NCBI RefSeq assembly: GCF_002387895.1
Contig: NZ_DGLI01000048.1
Span: 86,116-150,115, forward strand
Reading direction: 5' to 3'
DNA: 64,000 nt
From: Clostridium sp. UBA4548
GTDB lineage: Bacteria; Bacillota; Clostridia; Clostridiales; Clostridiaceae
Shown piece by piece: positions 33,438 to 42,340 of this stretch (positions are counted from its first letter, which is position 1; every line of letters begins with the position of its first letter). Under the pieces are notes generated by a model. That model had not been told where the DNA came from. It made no database searches and saw only the letters and a program-made list of their open reading frames with translations. Both the position numbers and the translations under genes were made by a program.

Positions 33438-35465
33438 ATGATTTCAATTACTAATGTAGATGTTGAATTTTATGATATTCTTTCGGACCCTGTAATAATT
33501 ATTGGTGAGAATAATAAAGTTTTGTACTGCAATGAAAGAGCTATAAGATTTTTAAGATTCTCTACTTTAATGGAGATAAAGAATTTGCCGTTAGATAACT
33601 TTGTACAGTTTATGGGTGATGAAGAAGTAAAATTTAATTATGAGTTTTTAAGCCAAAGAAAAATATTGAATAGAATAAGAACTAAGATAAGTACATCTTT
33701 TCATGAGAACATTAAAGTAGAGATAGTTGGAAAAGGTGTTGTTTTTGATGGGATGGAAGCCATACTACTTTTGTTCAAGTTAGATGACTTACTTCACGAA
33801 GAGCAAAAGCTTGTTAATGATTATTTTGCAGATATAACAAGTAATGGATATAAAGAAATTGAAACAGTAGAAGATAATATTCAGGTGGAAGGATTGAATC
33901 AACTTAGTGAAGGAACTTTAAAAACTATAATTACCCATACACCTAATTCTGTGATTTTAGTTAAAAAGGGAGCAATCATATTTGCTAATAAGGCAGGTGT
34001 TGAGCTTCTAGGCAAAAAAAGTGAGAAGGAAGTATTAGGGGAGGATTTCTTTGAGTTAGTTAAATTTGATTTGGATGCAAAAGAAAATGTCATATGTGAT
34101 GCTAAAAAGCTAATGGTTAGTGATACAATGCTACCAGTAGTAGAAAGAAAACTTACAAGAAAAGATGGTTCACAAATTTATGCAGAATTAACGGCTATGT
34201 GTTTTAAAGAAAATGAAGAAATTTTCACCTTATTTATTGGTAAGAATATTACTAAAAAAGTAGTGGCTGAACAATGTCTTCAGCGCAATCAAGCAAACTA
34301 CTCTAAAATACTTCAATTTATGCCTTTTGGGGTAGCTATTTATAATGAGGATAAAGTTACATTTTCTAATGATGCCTTGTTTAAAATACTTGGAGTTCAA
34401 TCGCTGAATGAAATAAATAAAAAGAAAGTCTTTGATTTTGTTCATAAAGATAGTTTGAAAGAAGGTTTTCAAATGTATAGGACTGTATATAAAAATATAC
34501 AGCAATCAGAATTTAAAGAAATGATTTTAAAAAGAAAAAATGGTACAAAAGTTCAAGTGGAGATGGGGGCAGTGCCCATATTTTTTGACAATAAAATGTC
34601 AGTGATTTTTGTAATTCATGATATAATGGAAAGAAAAAAAGCTGAAAAAGATAAATTTAAACTGGACCAAGCATTAAAGTATGACAAGCTAAAAACAGAA
34701 TTTATCTCTAACGTATCACATGAGTTAAAAACCCCGTTAAATATAATATTAAGTATTGTTCAAGTATTAGAACTTAATCAAGGAAAAGAAGCAAAACATT
34801 TAGATAAGAATAAATATTTAGGTGTTATGAAGCAAAATTGTTATCGATTACTAAGACTCATAAATAATTTAATTGATATTACTCGAATTGATGTAGGATA
34901 CTTAAAAATGGATTTTGGAAATTACGATATAGTGAAAGTTATTGAGGATATAACTTTATCTACAGTAGAATATATTGAGAACAAAGGAATGTCTATAATT
35001 TTTGATACAGATATTGAAGAGAAAATTATAGGTATAGATAGAGAAAACATGGAGAGAGTAATGCTCAACTTGCTTTCTAATGCAGTTAAATTTTCAAAGG
35101 AAAATGGTGAAATATACGTAAAACTATCGGACTTAGGAGAAAAGGTAAGGATATCTGTAAAGGATAACGGCATAGGTATACCTAAAAATATGCATAAGAA
35201 AATATTTGAAAGATTTGTACAAAGTGAATCTCTATTTACTAGATCCCATGAAGGCAGTGGAATAGGTTTATCTTTAGTTAAATCTATAATGCAAGCTCAT
35301 GGTGGACAAGTTTATGTTAAGAGTAAGGAAAATAGAGGCAGTGAGTTTATATTAGAACTTCCTAACATACTTTCAAAAAAAGAAAGTATGTTAGCACAAA
35401 AAAAAGCTGCTAATGCAGGAAATGTACAGAAGATAGAATTAGAGTTTTCAGATATATACAGTTAG
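33438..35465 (+). CDS. PAS-domain sensor histidine kinase, orphan
   Basis: About 675 residues from the ATG at 33438 with AGGAGG seven bases upstream. Order: a PAS-like domain (about 8-105, DPVIIIGENNKVLYCNERA), a second PAS (about 155-270, TPNSVILVKKGAIIFANKAG), a third PAS with PAC (about 285-405), HisKA with the phospho-acceptor His in NVSHELKTPLN, and HATPase with NLLSNAVKFS (N box), DNGIGIP (G1) and GSGIGLSLVK (G2). No membrane segment, so it senses a cytoplasmic signal. No response regulator is adjacent. Orphan kinases of this kind feed Spo0A in Clostridia, which is a reasonable but untested guess here. Confidence 0.92.
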   Translation: MISITNVDVEFYDILSDPVIIIGENNKVLYCNERAIRFLRFSTLMEIKNLPLDNFVQFMGDEEVKFNYEFLSQRKILNRIRTKISTSFHENIKVEIVGKGVVFDGMEAILLLFKLDDLLHEEQKLVNDYFADITSNGYKEIETVEDNIQVEGLNQLSEGTLKTIITHTPNSVILVKKGAIIFANKAGVELLGKKSEKEVLGEDFFELVKFDLDAKENVICDAKKLMVSDTMLPVVERKLTRKDGSQIYAELTAMCFKENEEIFTLFIGKNITKKVVAEQCLQRNQANYSKILQFMPFGVAIYNEDKVTFSNDALFKILGVQSLNEINKKKVFDFVHKDSLKEGFQMYRTVYKNIQQSEFKEMILKRKNGTKVQVEMGAVPIFFDNKMSVIFVIHDIMERKKAEKDKFKLDQALKYDKLKTEFISNVSHELKTPLNIILSIVQVLELNQGKEAKHLDKNKYLGVMKQNCYRLLRLINNLIDITRIDVGYLKMDFGNYDIVKVIEDITLSTVEYIENKGMSIIFDTDIEEKIIGIDRENMERVMLNLLSNAVKFSKENGEIYVKLSDLGEKVRISVKDNGIGIPKNMHKKIFERFVQSESLFTRSHEGSGIGLSLVKSIMQAHGGQVYVKSKENRGSEFILELPNILSKKESMLAQKKAANAGNVQKIELEFSDIYS

Positions 35466-35740
35466 TATAGAACATTATTAGGACATAATAATCACAGGTT
35501 ATTGCTAGGCTATAGAGGATATTTTTTATATCTAGCAACACTGGTTATAACTGTTTAATTACTAGGGATGTTTTTGTAAACAAGTATAATATAAACATAG
35601 GATTACTAAACAATAGAATTTGGGAAAAATATTTACAAAGTGTTAACACATATTTGTTGTTATTTTTTTCAAAGGATGATTATAAAGTTCTAGCATGGAT
35701 AAAATCCTTAAAAGAAGAATATATATTTTGGAGGTAAACC

Positions 35741-36082
35741 ATGAATAGAATTGTTTTAGTTGGAAGATTGACTAGAGATCCAGAAATGAAAGTTCTGGAG
35801 GATAATAACAAGGTATTAACTAGAATTATGTTAGCAGTAGACAGACCTTATAAAACCCCAGCGGGAGAAAAGCAAGTAGATTTTATACCAGTAGTGCTTT
35901 GGGGAAAGAAAGCAGAAATAGTTAGTGAATATTTAGTTAAGGGAAGTATAATAAGTGTTACTGGAAGACTTCAAACAAAAGTCTATGAAAATGCGGAAGG
36001 CCAAAGAAAGTTTATTTCTGAAGTAATCGCAGATGAGTTCCAATTTATGAGTAGTAAAAGGGCAAATGAGAAAATAGTTTAA
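35741..36082 (+). CDS. ssb: Short single-stranded DNA-binding protein
   Basis: 113 residues: one complete OB fold (MNRIVLVGRLTRDPEMK, FIPVVLWGKKAE, GSIISVTGRLQTK) and then an abrupt end at KRANEKIV. The Gln/Gly-rich linker and the acidic DDDIPF-type tail of housekeeping SSB are missing. The length equals that of B. subtilis SsbB, the competence paralogue, as I recall. It is probably a secondary SSB that cannot recruit repair partners through the tail. The ribosome site is GGAGGTAAACC. Single gene with its own terminator. Confidence 0.92.
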   Translation: MNRIVLVGRLTRDPEMKVLEDNNKVLTRIMLAVDRPYKTPAGEKQVDFIPVVLWGKKAEIVSEYLVKGSIISVTGRLQTKVYENAEGQRKFISEVIADEFQFMSSKRANEKIV

Positions 36083-36122
36083 ATAACTTTACATATAACT
36101 TCATAAATAGGTTTAGTTAATT

Positions 36123-36178
36123 AGAGAAATGTGTTTAACGTTATTTCATAATGTTAAATTATTTCTCTTTATTTTTTT
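36123..36178 (+). terminator. Terminator of the short ssb gene
   Basis: AGAGAAAT/ATTTCTCT and TTTAAC/GTTAAA form an interrupted stem, followed by TTTATTTTTTT. Confidence 0.8.
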
Positions 36179-36335
36179 GTTCGTATTGATATAATTATAT
36201 GAATCAAATATGGGGAAAGAGGTTTGCGTGTGATACAAATTTCATAAGTTTTAATATTTTGAAAACTATTTAAAAATATATAAATATGTACGATAAAGTT
36301 GGTATAATATATTCATATAGTTAGGAGGTTAATTT

Positions 36336-37286
36336 ATGGAGATTACAAAATTTCAACAGTTTAGCGAAAAAGTTAGGGAAAATATTGGAAAGGTAATAAT
36401 AGGAAAGAGGGAAAATATAGATAAGATAACAGTAGCCTTTATTACCTCAGGTCATGTACTGTTAGAAGATGTTCCAGGACTTGGAAAGACAAAACTATCA
36501 AGAAGTTTAGCTAAGACTATGAATTGTAGCTTTAAAAGAATTCAATTTACTCCAGATTTATTACCGTCAGACTTAACTGGGATTTATTTTTATAACCAAC
36601 GTAGTCAAGAATTCGAGTTTAGAGAAGGTCCGCTTTTAAGCCAAATAGTATTGGCGGATGAAATAAATAGAGCTACTCCAAGAACTCAATCTGCTCTTTT
36701 AGAGTGTATGGAAGAAAGACAAATTACTGTAGAAGGAAACACTATTCCTTTAAAAAAACCTTTCTTTGTTATAGCAACGCAAAACCCTGTAGAGCAATTT
36801 GGAACCTTCCCATTACCAGAAGCACAGCTAGATAGATTTTTTATTAAGCTTTCTATGGGTTATCCGGATTATAATGAAGAAAAGCAAATGTTAGATAGAT
36901 TTATGGAGTCAGACCCCTTAGATACCTTACAATCAGTAGTAACTATGGAAGAGATAGAGTATGTACAAGATAACTACAGTAAGGTTCATGTAAGTGAAGA
37001 AATTAAGAACTACATTTTGGATATTGTTAAAGCTACAAGAGTTCATAAGGAAATTGAACTTGGCTGCAGCCCTAGAGCATCCTTAAATATGATGAAGGGG
37101 TGTCAAGCTTTAGCAGCCATCAGAGGAAGAGATTATGTTATTCCAGAAGATGTGAAAGAACTTGCGGTACCAATTATGAGTCATAGAATTATAGTTAAAA
37201 ATGAAATAAATATTGGAAATAATAAAGCACAAAGCGTAATTAATGATATATTGAACACTGTTGAAACTCCCTTAGAAAAAATATAG
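36336..37286 (+). CDS. MoxR family AAA+ ATPase
   Basis: 316 residues. Walker A in EDVPGLGKTKLS (about 48-57), Walker B in IVLADEINRATPRTQSALLE, sensor 1 in FFVIATQNPVEQFGTFPLPEAQLDRF and the arginine-containing SPRASL segment near the C-terminus. MoxR proteins act as chaperone-like ATPases that load or mature partner proteins, usually encoded next to DUF58 and VWA proteins. Here the DUF58 gene starts 10 bases later. The ribosome site is TTAGGAGGTTAATTT. First gene of a three-gene operon. Confidence 0.95.
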   Translation: MEITKFQQFSEKVRENIGKVIIGKRENIDKITVAFITSGHVLLEDVPGLGKTKLSRSLAKTMNCSFKRIQFTPDLLPSDLTGIYFYNQRSQEFEFREGPLLSQIVLADEINRATPRTQSALLECMEERQITVEGNTIPLKKPFFVIATQNPVEQFGTFPLPEAQLDRFFIKLSMGYPDYNEEKQMLDRFMESDPLDTLQSVVTMEEIEYVQDNYSKVHVSEEIKNYILDIVKATRVHKEIELGCSPRASLNMMKGCQALAAIRGRDYVIPEDVKELAVPIMSHRIIVKNEINIGNNKAQSVINDILNTVETPLEKI

Positions 37287-37296
37287 GGGTGATACC

Positions 37297-38424
37297 ATGT
37301 TATTTCAATATTTATTCTTAATAGCTCTGGTTGCCTTGCTTGTGATATTTGCTGACTTTACTAGAAGAAAGGGCTTTGATAATCTTAAAATATATAGAAC
37401 CATAGAAAAAAATAGGCTAGTAGAAGGTGAAACCTTTGAAATGACTATGGTACTAGAAAATAATAAGCGATTACCCTTATTTTTTCTGGCAATTGAAGAG
37501 AAAATCCCAGCAGGATTAAAATATGCTAATGATGCAACCATGTTTAGGGAAGGCAATGATATTTGGCATGTTAGTAAGTATTCGGTTAAATGGTATGAAA
37601 GAAAGAAAAGAATATATACTCTAGTAGGTGCTGAGAGAGGTACTTATTTAATAAAAAATATGAGAATAAATGTAGGAGATATATTTGGATTTTCTGCTAA
37701 TAGCAAAGAGGAAGAAGATTATGTAGAAATTTTAGTTTATCCAAGAATTCATGGTATTAATAAGTATGAGTTTGATATCACTAATTTTCAGGGAGAAGAT
37801 GCTGTTAGAAGGTGGATACACAAGGACCCTCTTTTTATTAAAGGTATAAGAGAATATAATGTTGAAGATAGAATGAAGGATATCCATTGGAAGTCCAGTT
37901 TAAAAATGAATAAGCTTATGGTTAAAGACTATGACTATACCTCAGAACGAGAGCTAGTTATAATTTTAAACCTTCAATGTGGAGATCCGTACTGGACAAA
38001 CATTCAAAAAGATGCTATTGACTCAGGAGCTAGGATTGCAGCTTCTTTAGCAGCTAAAGCCTTAAAGGAAGGAATTCCTACTGGACTTTGGACAAACGCT
38101 CAGTTAGTAACCTTTGACACTAAAGTTCCAAATGAAATAAAGCCAGCTATGAATAGTTTTACTAGCATTATGGAGATGTGTGCAAGAGTTGATTTAGCTA
38201 TAAAGTGTGATTTTAATGAGTATTTAGCTAGCAGACTTCAACACTTAAATCCTAATTGCACCTATGTAATTATATCATCATACTTTAATGACAAGGATAT
38301 AAACCTAATAACTAAGATGAGAAAAAATGGGTATAGGTTAAAAATTATAGATGTTTCTTTAAAATCCTCCTTGCCTAATATAGAAGGTATAGAAAAAATA
38401 GTATATAAAGGGGGAGTAAGATAA
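37297..38424 (+). CDS. DUF58 domain protein
   Basis: 375 residues. One hydrophobic N-terminal helix (YLFLIALVALLVIFA), a beta-sandwich part (about 35-150), and the DUF58 block with VYPRIHGI, REYNVEDRMKDIHWKSS (the conserved R-Y-x-GD-x-IHWK type motif, here with VEDRMKDIHWK) and KDYDYTSEREL, then a VWA-like fold with LNLQCGD. It is the usual partner of MoxR ATPases. The stop overlaps the start of the next gene by one base (TAATG). Confidence 0.9.
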   Translation: MLFQYLFLIALVALLVIFADFTRRKGFDNLKIYRTIEKNRLVEGETFEMTMVLENNKRLPLFFLAIEEKIPAGLKYANDATMFREGNDIWHVSKYSVKWYERKKRIYTLVGAERGTYLIKNMRINVGDIFGFSANSKEEEDYVEILVYPRIHGINKYEFDITNFQGEDAVRRWIHKDPLFIKGIREYNVEDRMKDIHWKSSLKMNKLMVKDYDYTSERELVIILNLQCGDPYWTNIQKDAIDSGARIAASLAAKALKEGIPTGLWTNAQLVTFDTKVPNEIKPAMNSFTSIMEMCARVDLAIKCDFNEYLASRLQHLNPNCTYVIISSYFNDKDINLITKMRKNGYRLKIIDVSLKSSLPNIEGIEKIVYKGGVR

Positions 38425-39680
38425 TGAGTTGGTTTAGGCAAATAAAAACTCTGTACTCTTCAACTTATGTGCTAATGATATATATTATCTGGACAATGTT
38501 AACTTGTACCTTCATAGCTAATGAAGTATCCTTTAACCTTTATTTAATTACTTTGTTTAATGTGTTTTTAATGGAGTATTTATATGATAAGGAATATAAA
38601 AAGCACATAATTCTTTTGGTTCCTTTAATAATTGGAGCAGTAATATTATGGATTATTTACGACCCATATAAAGCGATACTAAATTATTTATTCTTTACAG
38701 CTTCAATAATTGTAGTTTATAGAGAAGAACCTAATCAAATAAATTATTATGAATATAAGCAAAGATGGATTGCAGGAGCTTATCTCATGGTAGGAGTCGC
38801 TGTATTTATTTTCATCTTTTCCTATCCATTGTTAGAGAAAATGTTTAGAGTATTTGTTATGTATCTGATTTTAGTGGTTATTAACTTAAGAGAAAGTTTA
38901 AGATATAGCTATAATATCAGAAGCAAGCATTCTAAATATATAAACCTAGGAATCATAGGGTTCATGGTTATTATCTTTCAAGAGCACACCTATAGGATAT
39001 TCTCAGCTATTGTTAAGTCCATATATGGAGGAATAAACTATATTTTAAATATAATTTTAGGCGTTATTATTATTATAGTACGTTATCCTGTTGCTTATGG
39101 AGTAGAACTTTTAGGTAAGCTATTTGCAAACAGGGAAATGAATGCTGAAGCAGTACTTGAAGGATTTGCTAAGGTTAATGTACCAATAGAAGAACTTTTT
39201 AAGCAGGATACTTTTAGAGATGAAGCTTCTATAGCTTACGTAGCTGTAATATTAAAAATTATACTAGCTGCAGCTATTATAATAATAATTGTGAGAAGTC
39301 TTTCAGCTTTAATTAAAGTAGAGAAAAGAGAAGAAGGTTACGTTGAGCTCAGGGAAAAACTTAATGACAAGAAAAAGAATAAAGAAGGGCTTATACAAAA
39401 ACTTAAAAAAACTATATTTAGGAAAAGAGGAAATCTTAGAGAAGAAATTCTTTACAGCTACAGTGAGTTTGAAAGAGTTACGGAAAAGGCAGAAATTTTC
39501 AAACCATATATGACTGCTTCACAACTAAAAAATGTAACAAAAATTAAAGTTGATAATATAGATAAGCTGGATGAAATGACGGACATATATAATAAAGCTA
39601 AATTTTCAAAAAAAGAACTTAAGGGAGAAAACCTAGAAGTAGTAAAGAAGGCAGTGGATAATATAAAATCACAATTATAA
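38424..39680 (+). CDS. Membrane protein, DUF4129-like, of MoxR operon
   Basis: 418 residues. About six or seven hydrophobic helices in the first 300 residues, including a very hydrophobic IILGVIIIIVRYPVAYGVELL segment, then a soluble C-terminal part with EEILYSYSEFERVTEKAE and YMTASQLKN, which resembles the DUF4129 tail of transglutaminase-like proteins in MoxR-DUF58 operons. The transglutaminase core itself is not seen. Likely the membrane component served by MoxR. The family call is moderate, the operon membership firm. Confidence 0.7.
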   Translation: MSWFRQIKTLYSSTYVLMIYIIWTMLTCTFIANEVSFNLYLITLFNVFLMEYLYDKEYKKHIILLVPLIIGAVILWIIYDPYKAILNYLFFTASIIVVYREEPNQINYYEYKQRWIAGAYLMVGVAVFIFIFSYPLLEKMFRVFVMYLILVVINLRESLRYSYNIRSKHSKYINLGIIGFMVIIFQEHTYRIFSAIVKSIYGGINYILNIILGVIIIIVRYPVAYGVELLGKLFANREMNAEAVLEGFAKVNVPIEELFKQDTFRDEASIAYVAVILKIILAAAIIIIIVRSLSALIKVEKREEGYVELREKLNDKKKNKEGLIQKLKKTIFRKRGNLREEILYSYSEFERVTEKAEIFKPYMTASQLKNVTKIKVDNIDKLDEMTDIYNKAKFSKKELKGENLEVVKKAVDNIKSQL

Positions 39681-40110
39681 CTATAAATTATATAATAAAT
39701 ATTATATAATTTTAGTTATAAAATATTATGAACAAAATGAAAACCTAGGCTTCGGACACCACTTTGTTTTAGGTAAAACTTCTTCTAGAGAGTTTGTTTA
39801 AAATAAAGGTGATGATTATTTAGGAGTCTAGTTTTTTTTCGACAAATGTAGAATTCTCAAATTGATTAATGCAACCTTTAGTTAAAATATTTTACAAAAA
39901 GGTTGACAATTAGTTGATAAAACATAGGGTTTTACAAAAAGGTTGAAGAGCTAAAAGAATGATTTTTACAAAAAGGTAGCGACTATTTTACAAAAAAGCT
40001 TCAACAAATTTAGTATTTTCCGACACAAAAAGAACTATAATGACCACTTAAATGTAAATATAAGGAAAAATATCTGATTGATACTACATTAAGATATCAA
40101 TTTCATGATG
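39681..40110. other. Intergenic region with four direct repeats
   Basis: No gene. The decamer TTTACAAAAA occurs at 39891, 39931, 39965 and 39987, three of them followed by GG and two by GGTTGA. Spacings are 40, 34 and 22 bases. See the separate repeat entry. A ClaI-poor AT-rich stretch around 39780-39840 ends in a T run after GTCTAG and could hold a weak terminator of the MoxR operon. Confidence 0.5.
39889..39998 (+). repeat. Cluster of four TTTTACAAAAAGG direct repeats
   Basis: Copies start at 39890, 39930, 39964 and 39986 (each beginning TTTTACAAAAA). The shared sequence is up to 17 bases between copies 1 and 2. They are intergenic, not in an array of equal spacers, and no cas-type gene is nearby. 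Confidence 0.6.
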
Positions 40111-40176
40111 ATTGTGTCATTTTTAAGGGAGAATCTTTAAAAACTCCCACCATTAAGTGACACAATTTTCGTTTTC
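40111..40176 (+). terminator. Long hairpin upstream of the DUF6514 gene
   Basis: ATTGTGTCA 40111-40119 pairs with TGACACAAT 40158-40166, with an inner GGGAG/CTCCC (40127-40131 and 40144-40148), then TTTTCGTTTTC. It may be a terminator or attenuator about 50 bases before the DUF6514 start. Confidence 0.5.
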
Positions 40177-40227
40177 TTAGTGTTAAAATTTATTCATAGA
40201 GTTAGTAATAACAAGGGGGTTATCTAA

Positions 40228-40578
40228 GTGGTAGTTGAAACTTTAATGAATAAGGTATTAGAAGAGGGACGAGAGTTTACATACGTATATAAACTTCTAA
40301 AAAATGATTTTCTTATGGAAGTTGATGGTAACCAAAGAAATGTACAAGCATATGGTATTGAAATAGAAACACAAGGCGTAGTTAACGGAGAAGTAGAAAA
40401 AATTTATAGTGACTGCGAAAAATATATTAGTCCTCAAAGACATAAGGTGAAAGCATTGTTAAAGTTATTAAGTGATAATGCTGTATCACCAATCCATTTC
40501 ATAGATATTGCTGGAGAATATATAGATGAATATATAAGTGATTTTGATGAAGAGTTTAAAGGAATAGCTAGTTGCTAA
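40228..40578 (+). CDS. DUF6514 family protein
   Basis: 116 residues with a GTG start after AAGGGGGTTATCTAA. Family features: VVETLMNKV at the start, QAYGIEIETQG, SPQRHKVKALLKLLSDNAVSPIHFIDI and the acidic ending YIDEYISDFDEEF. Members are short soluble proteins found in clostridia and of unknown function. Single gene with its own terminator. Confidence 0.8.
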   Translation: MVVETLMNKVLEEGREFTYVYKLLKNDFLMEVDGNQRNVQAYGIEIETQGVVNGEVEKIYSDCEKYISPQRHKVKALLKLLSDNAVSPIHFIDIAGEYIDEYISDFDEEFKGIASC

Positions 40579-40604
40579 GGGAGATTTTACTCCCTTATTT
40601 TTTA
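40577..40604 (+). terminator. Terminator of the DUF6514 gene
   Basis: AAGGGAG and CTCCCTT form a perfect stem overlapping the stop codon, followed by ATTTTTTAT. Downstream, 40605-40896 has no secure gene. Confidence 0.85.
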
Positions 40605-40896
40605 TACAAAATTAAATTTCATGGTTGAAGTCTATACAATAAGATTAAGTTTTATGGTAATATATTTAAAAGAACCTAAATTTTGAAAGGGTATTTTAAA
40701 TGCAAATAGAAGGCTTGTATGGAGGGTTATTGCATATAAGGTATCTATGTCCTAGGATTAGCAATGTAGGTTTTAAGTAATTACAGAATCTTTTGCTAAA
40801 TACAGGTTCTTTAAATTTATTTTATAACTGTTAGTGAAAATGAATATGCTCCTTTAGGAACTTTTTCATTATTTAATGAAAGAAGGGGGTGGTGTT

Positions 40897-41307
40897 GTGA
40901 TAGTAGGTGTAGGAGTAGATATAATTGAGATTAGAAGAATAAGATCTGCATTAGATAAGGGTGAAGGATTTTTACAAAGGATTTTTACTAGTGAAGAAAT
41001 AGAATATCTCAAAGGTAGAAATCTAAGACCAGAGTACATAGCAGGAAGATTTGCAGCAAAGGAAGCTGTGTCTAAAGCTTTAGGCACAGGTTTTAGGGGC
41101 TTCGAGTTTAAGGATATTATAATTGAGAGTACTACTCTAGGAAAGCCTATTGTTATATTGAAGGGAAAGGCAAAATTAATTGCTGAAAAACAAGGGGAAT
41201 ATAATTTGCATTTAAGCATTTCTCATGGAGAGGATAGTGCAATAGCTTATGCTGTTTTGGAGGTGAATTCCCATGGAAAGGACCTTGAATATACTAAAGA
41301 AGAATAA
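40897..41307 (+). CDS. acpS: Holo-[acyl-carrier-protein] synthase
   Basis: 136 residues from the GTG at 40897; the open frame begins 21 bases earlier, but the AAGGGGGTGG ribosome site fits the GTG. The AcpS motifs GVGVDIIEI (magnesium Asp) and AAKEAVSKALGTG (Glu and Lys of the active site) are present. It transfers 4'-phosphopantetheine from CoA to acyl carrier protein. The tail overlaps the next gene by 35 bases, a tight coupling. Confidence 0.94.
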   Translation: MIVGVGVDIIEIRRIRSALDKGEGFLQRIFTSEEIEYLKGRNLRPEYIAGRFAAKEAVSKALGTGFRGFEFKDIIIESTTLGKPIVILKGKAKLIAEKQGEYNLHLSISHGEDSAIAYAVLEVNSHGKDLEYTKEE

Positions 41308-42175
41308 ATTAAGCTCCCTCATATTTAATAGTAGGGAGATAAAGATAGATGAAACTATGATACAAAATGTAATAAGACCTAGGAGTGAGGAGGGATATAA
41401 GGGGGATTATGGAAGAGTTTTCATAATTGCAGGCTCTAAAGGGTATGCAGGCGCAGCTTATTTAACAGCTCAAGCAGCAGTAAGAAGTGGGGCTGGACTT
41501 GTAACTCTTTGTACTCCAAAGGAACTTCAGGATATTATGAGTGTAAAGCTTACGGAAGCTATGACTTTAAGTTATGAGGATACAGAAAAAATAAATAATA
41601 TTATAGCTAAAAGCAATGTTATAGCAATTGGCCCTGGCATGGGTAATAGTAGACTGACTTATAATATTTTAAGTGAAACTATTTTAAAAAGTGATTGTCC
41701 AATAGTAATAGATGCAGATGGTTTAAATGTTTTACAAAACAATTTAGAACTTTTACAGTGCAAAAATCATGAAGTGATACTTACTCCGCACTATGGTGAA
41801 ATGGCAAGACTTACAGGGCTTACTGTGGATGAGGTAAAAGAAGATAAGTTGAAAATTGCTAAGAAGTTTGCAAAGGACAATGATATAATTTTATTACTTA
41901 AGGGCCATAGGACTATAATTACAGATGGTGAGTATGTATTCATAAATACTACAGGGAATAGTGCAATGGCTTCTGGAGGAATGGGGGACACTTTAACAGG
42001 AATTATTGCATCCTTCATTGCTCAGGGATATGAACCTTTAGTAGCTACTTACTTAGCAACTTATGTTCATGGATATTGCGGGGACAAGCTAGCTGAAGAT
42101 ATGTTTTGTGTTAATGCATCTCATTTAATACAAGAGTTACCATTCATAATAAAAGATATTATGAGAAATAAATAA
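41273..42175 (+). CDS. nnrD: ADP-dependent NAD(P)H-hydrate dehydratase
   Basis: 300 residues. The ribokinase-like NnrD domain is complete: GDYGRVFIIAGSKGYAGAA, AAVRSGAGLVTL, GPGMGNS, DADGLNVL, LTPHYGEMARL and the catalytic SGGMGDTLTGIIAS. It repairs hydrated NAD(P)H in an ADP-dependent way. The N-terminal NnrE epimerase half found in many YjeF-type fusions is absent: only about 40 unrelated residues precede the domain. The start is supported by GGAGGTGAATTCCC. It overlaps acpS. Confidence 0.92.
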   Translation: MERTLNILKKNKLSSLIFNSREIKIDETMIQNVIRPRSEEGYKGDYGRVFIIAGSKGYAGAAYLTAQAAVRSGAGLVTLCTPKELQDIMSVKLTEAMTLSYEDTEKINNIIAKSNVIAIGPGMGNSRLTYNILSETILKSDCPIVIDADGLNVLQNNLELLQCKNHEVILTPHYGEMARLTGLTVDEVKEDKLKIAKKFAKDNDIILLLKGHRTIITDGEYVFINTTGNSAMASGGMGDTLTGIIASFIAQGYEPLVATYLATYVHGYCGDKLAEDMFCVNASHLIQELPFIIKDIMRNK

Positions 42176-42340
42176 AAAGCATATATTTTGCAAGTAAAAT
42201 CCAATAAACTTCAGGAAGTTCATAAAACAACTTAAGTTATTTCATCAAGGTATAATTGTCACAATACCAGTAATTGCTGGTTATAGAATGTTACTTTTTA
42301 TAATAAATATAGTAGTGTATAAATTACTTGGAGGACAGTT

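Noticed and set aside
39889..39998. Possible CRISPR array
   Set aside because: Repeats are only 11-17 bases with spacings of 40, 34 and 22, and no cas gene is present.
40700..40780. 26-codon ORF with AAAGGG eight bases before ATG, upstream of acpS
   Set aside because: Spacing is acceptable, but the peptide has no recognisable feature and no coupling to a neighbour; chance is likely at this length.
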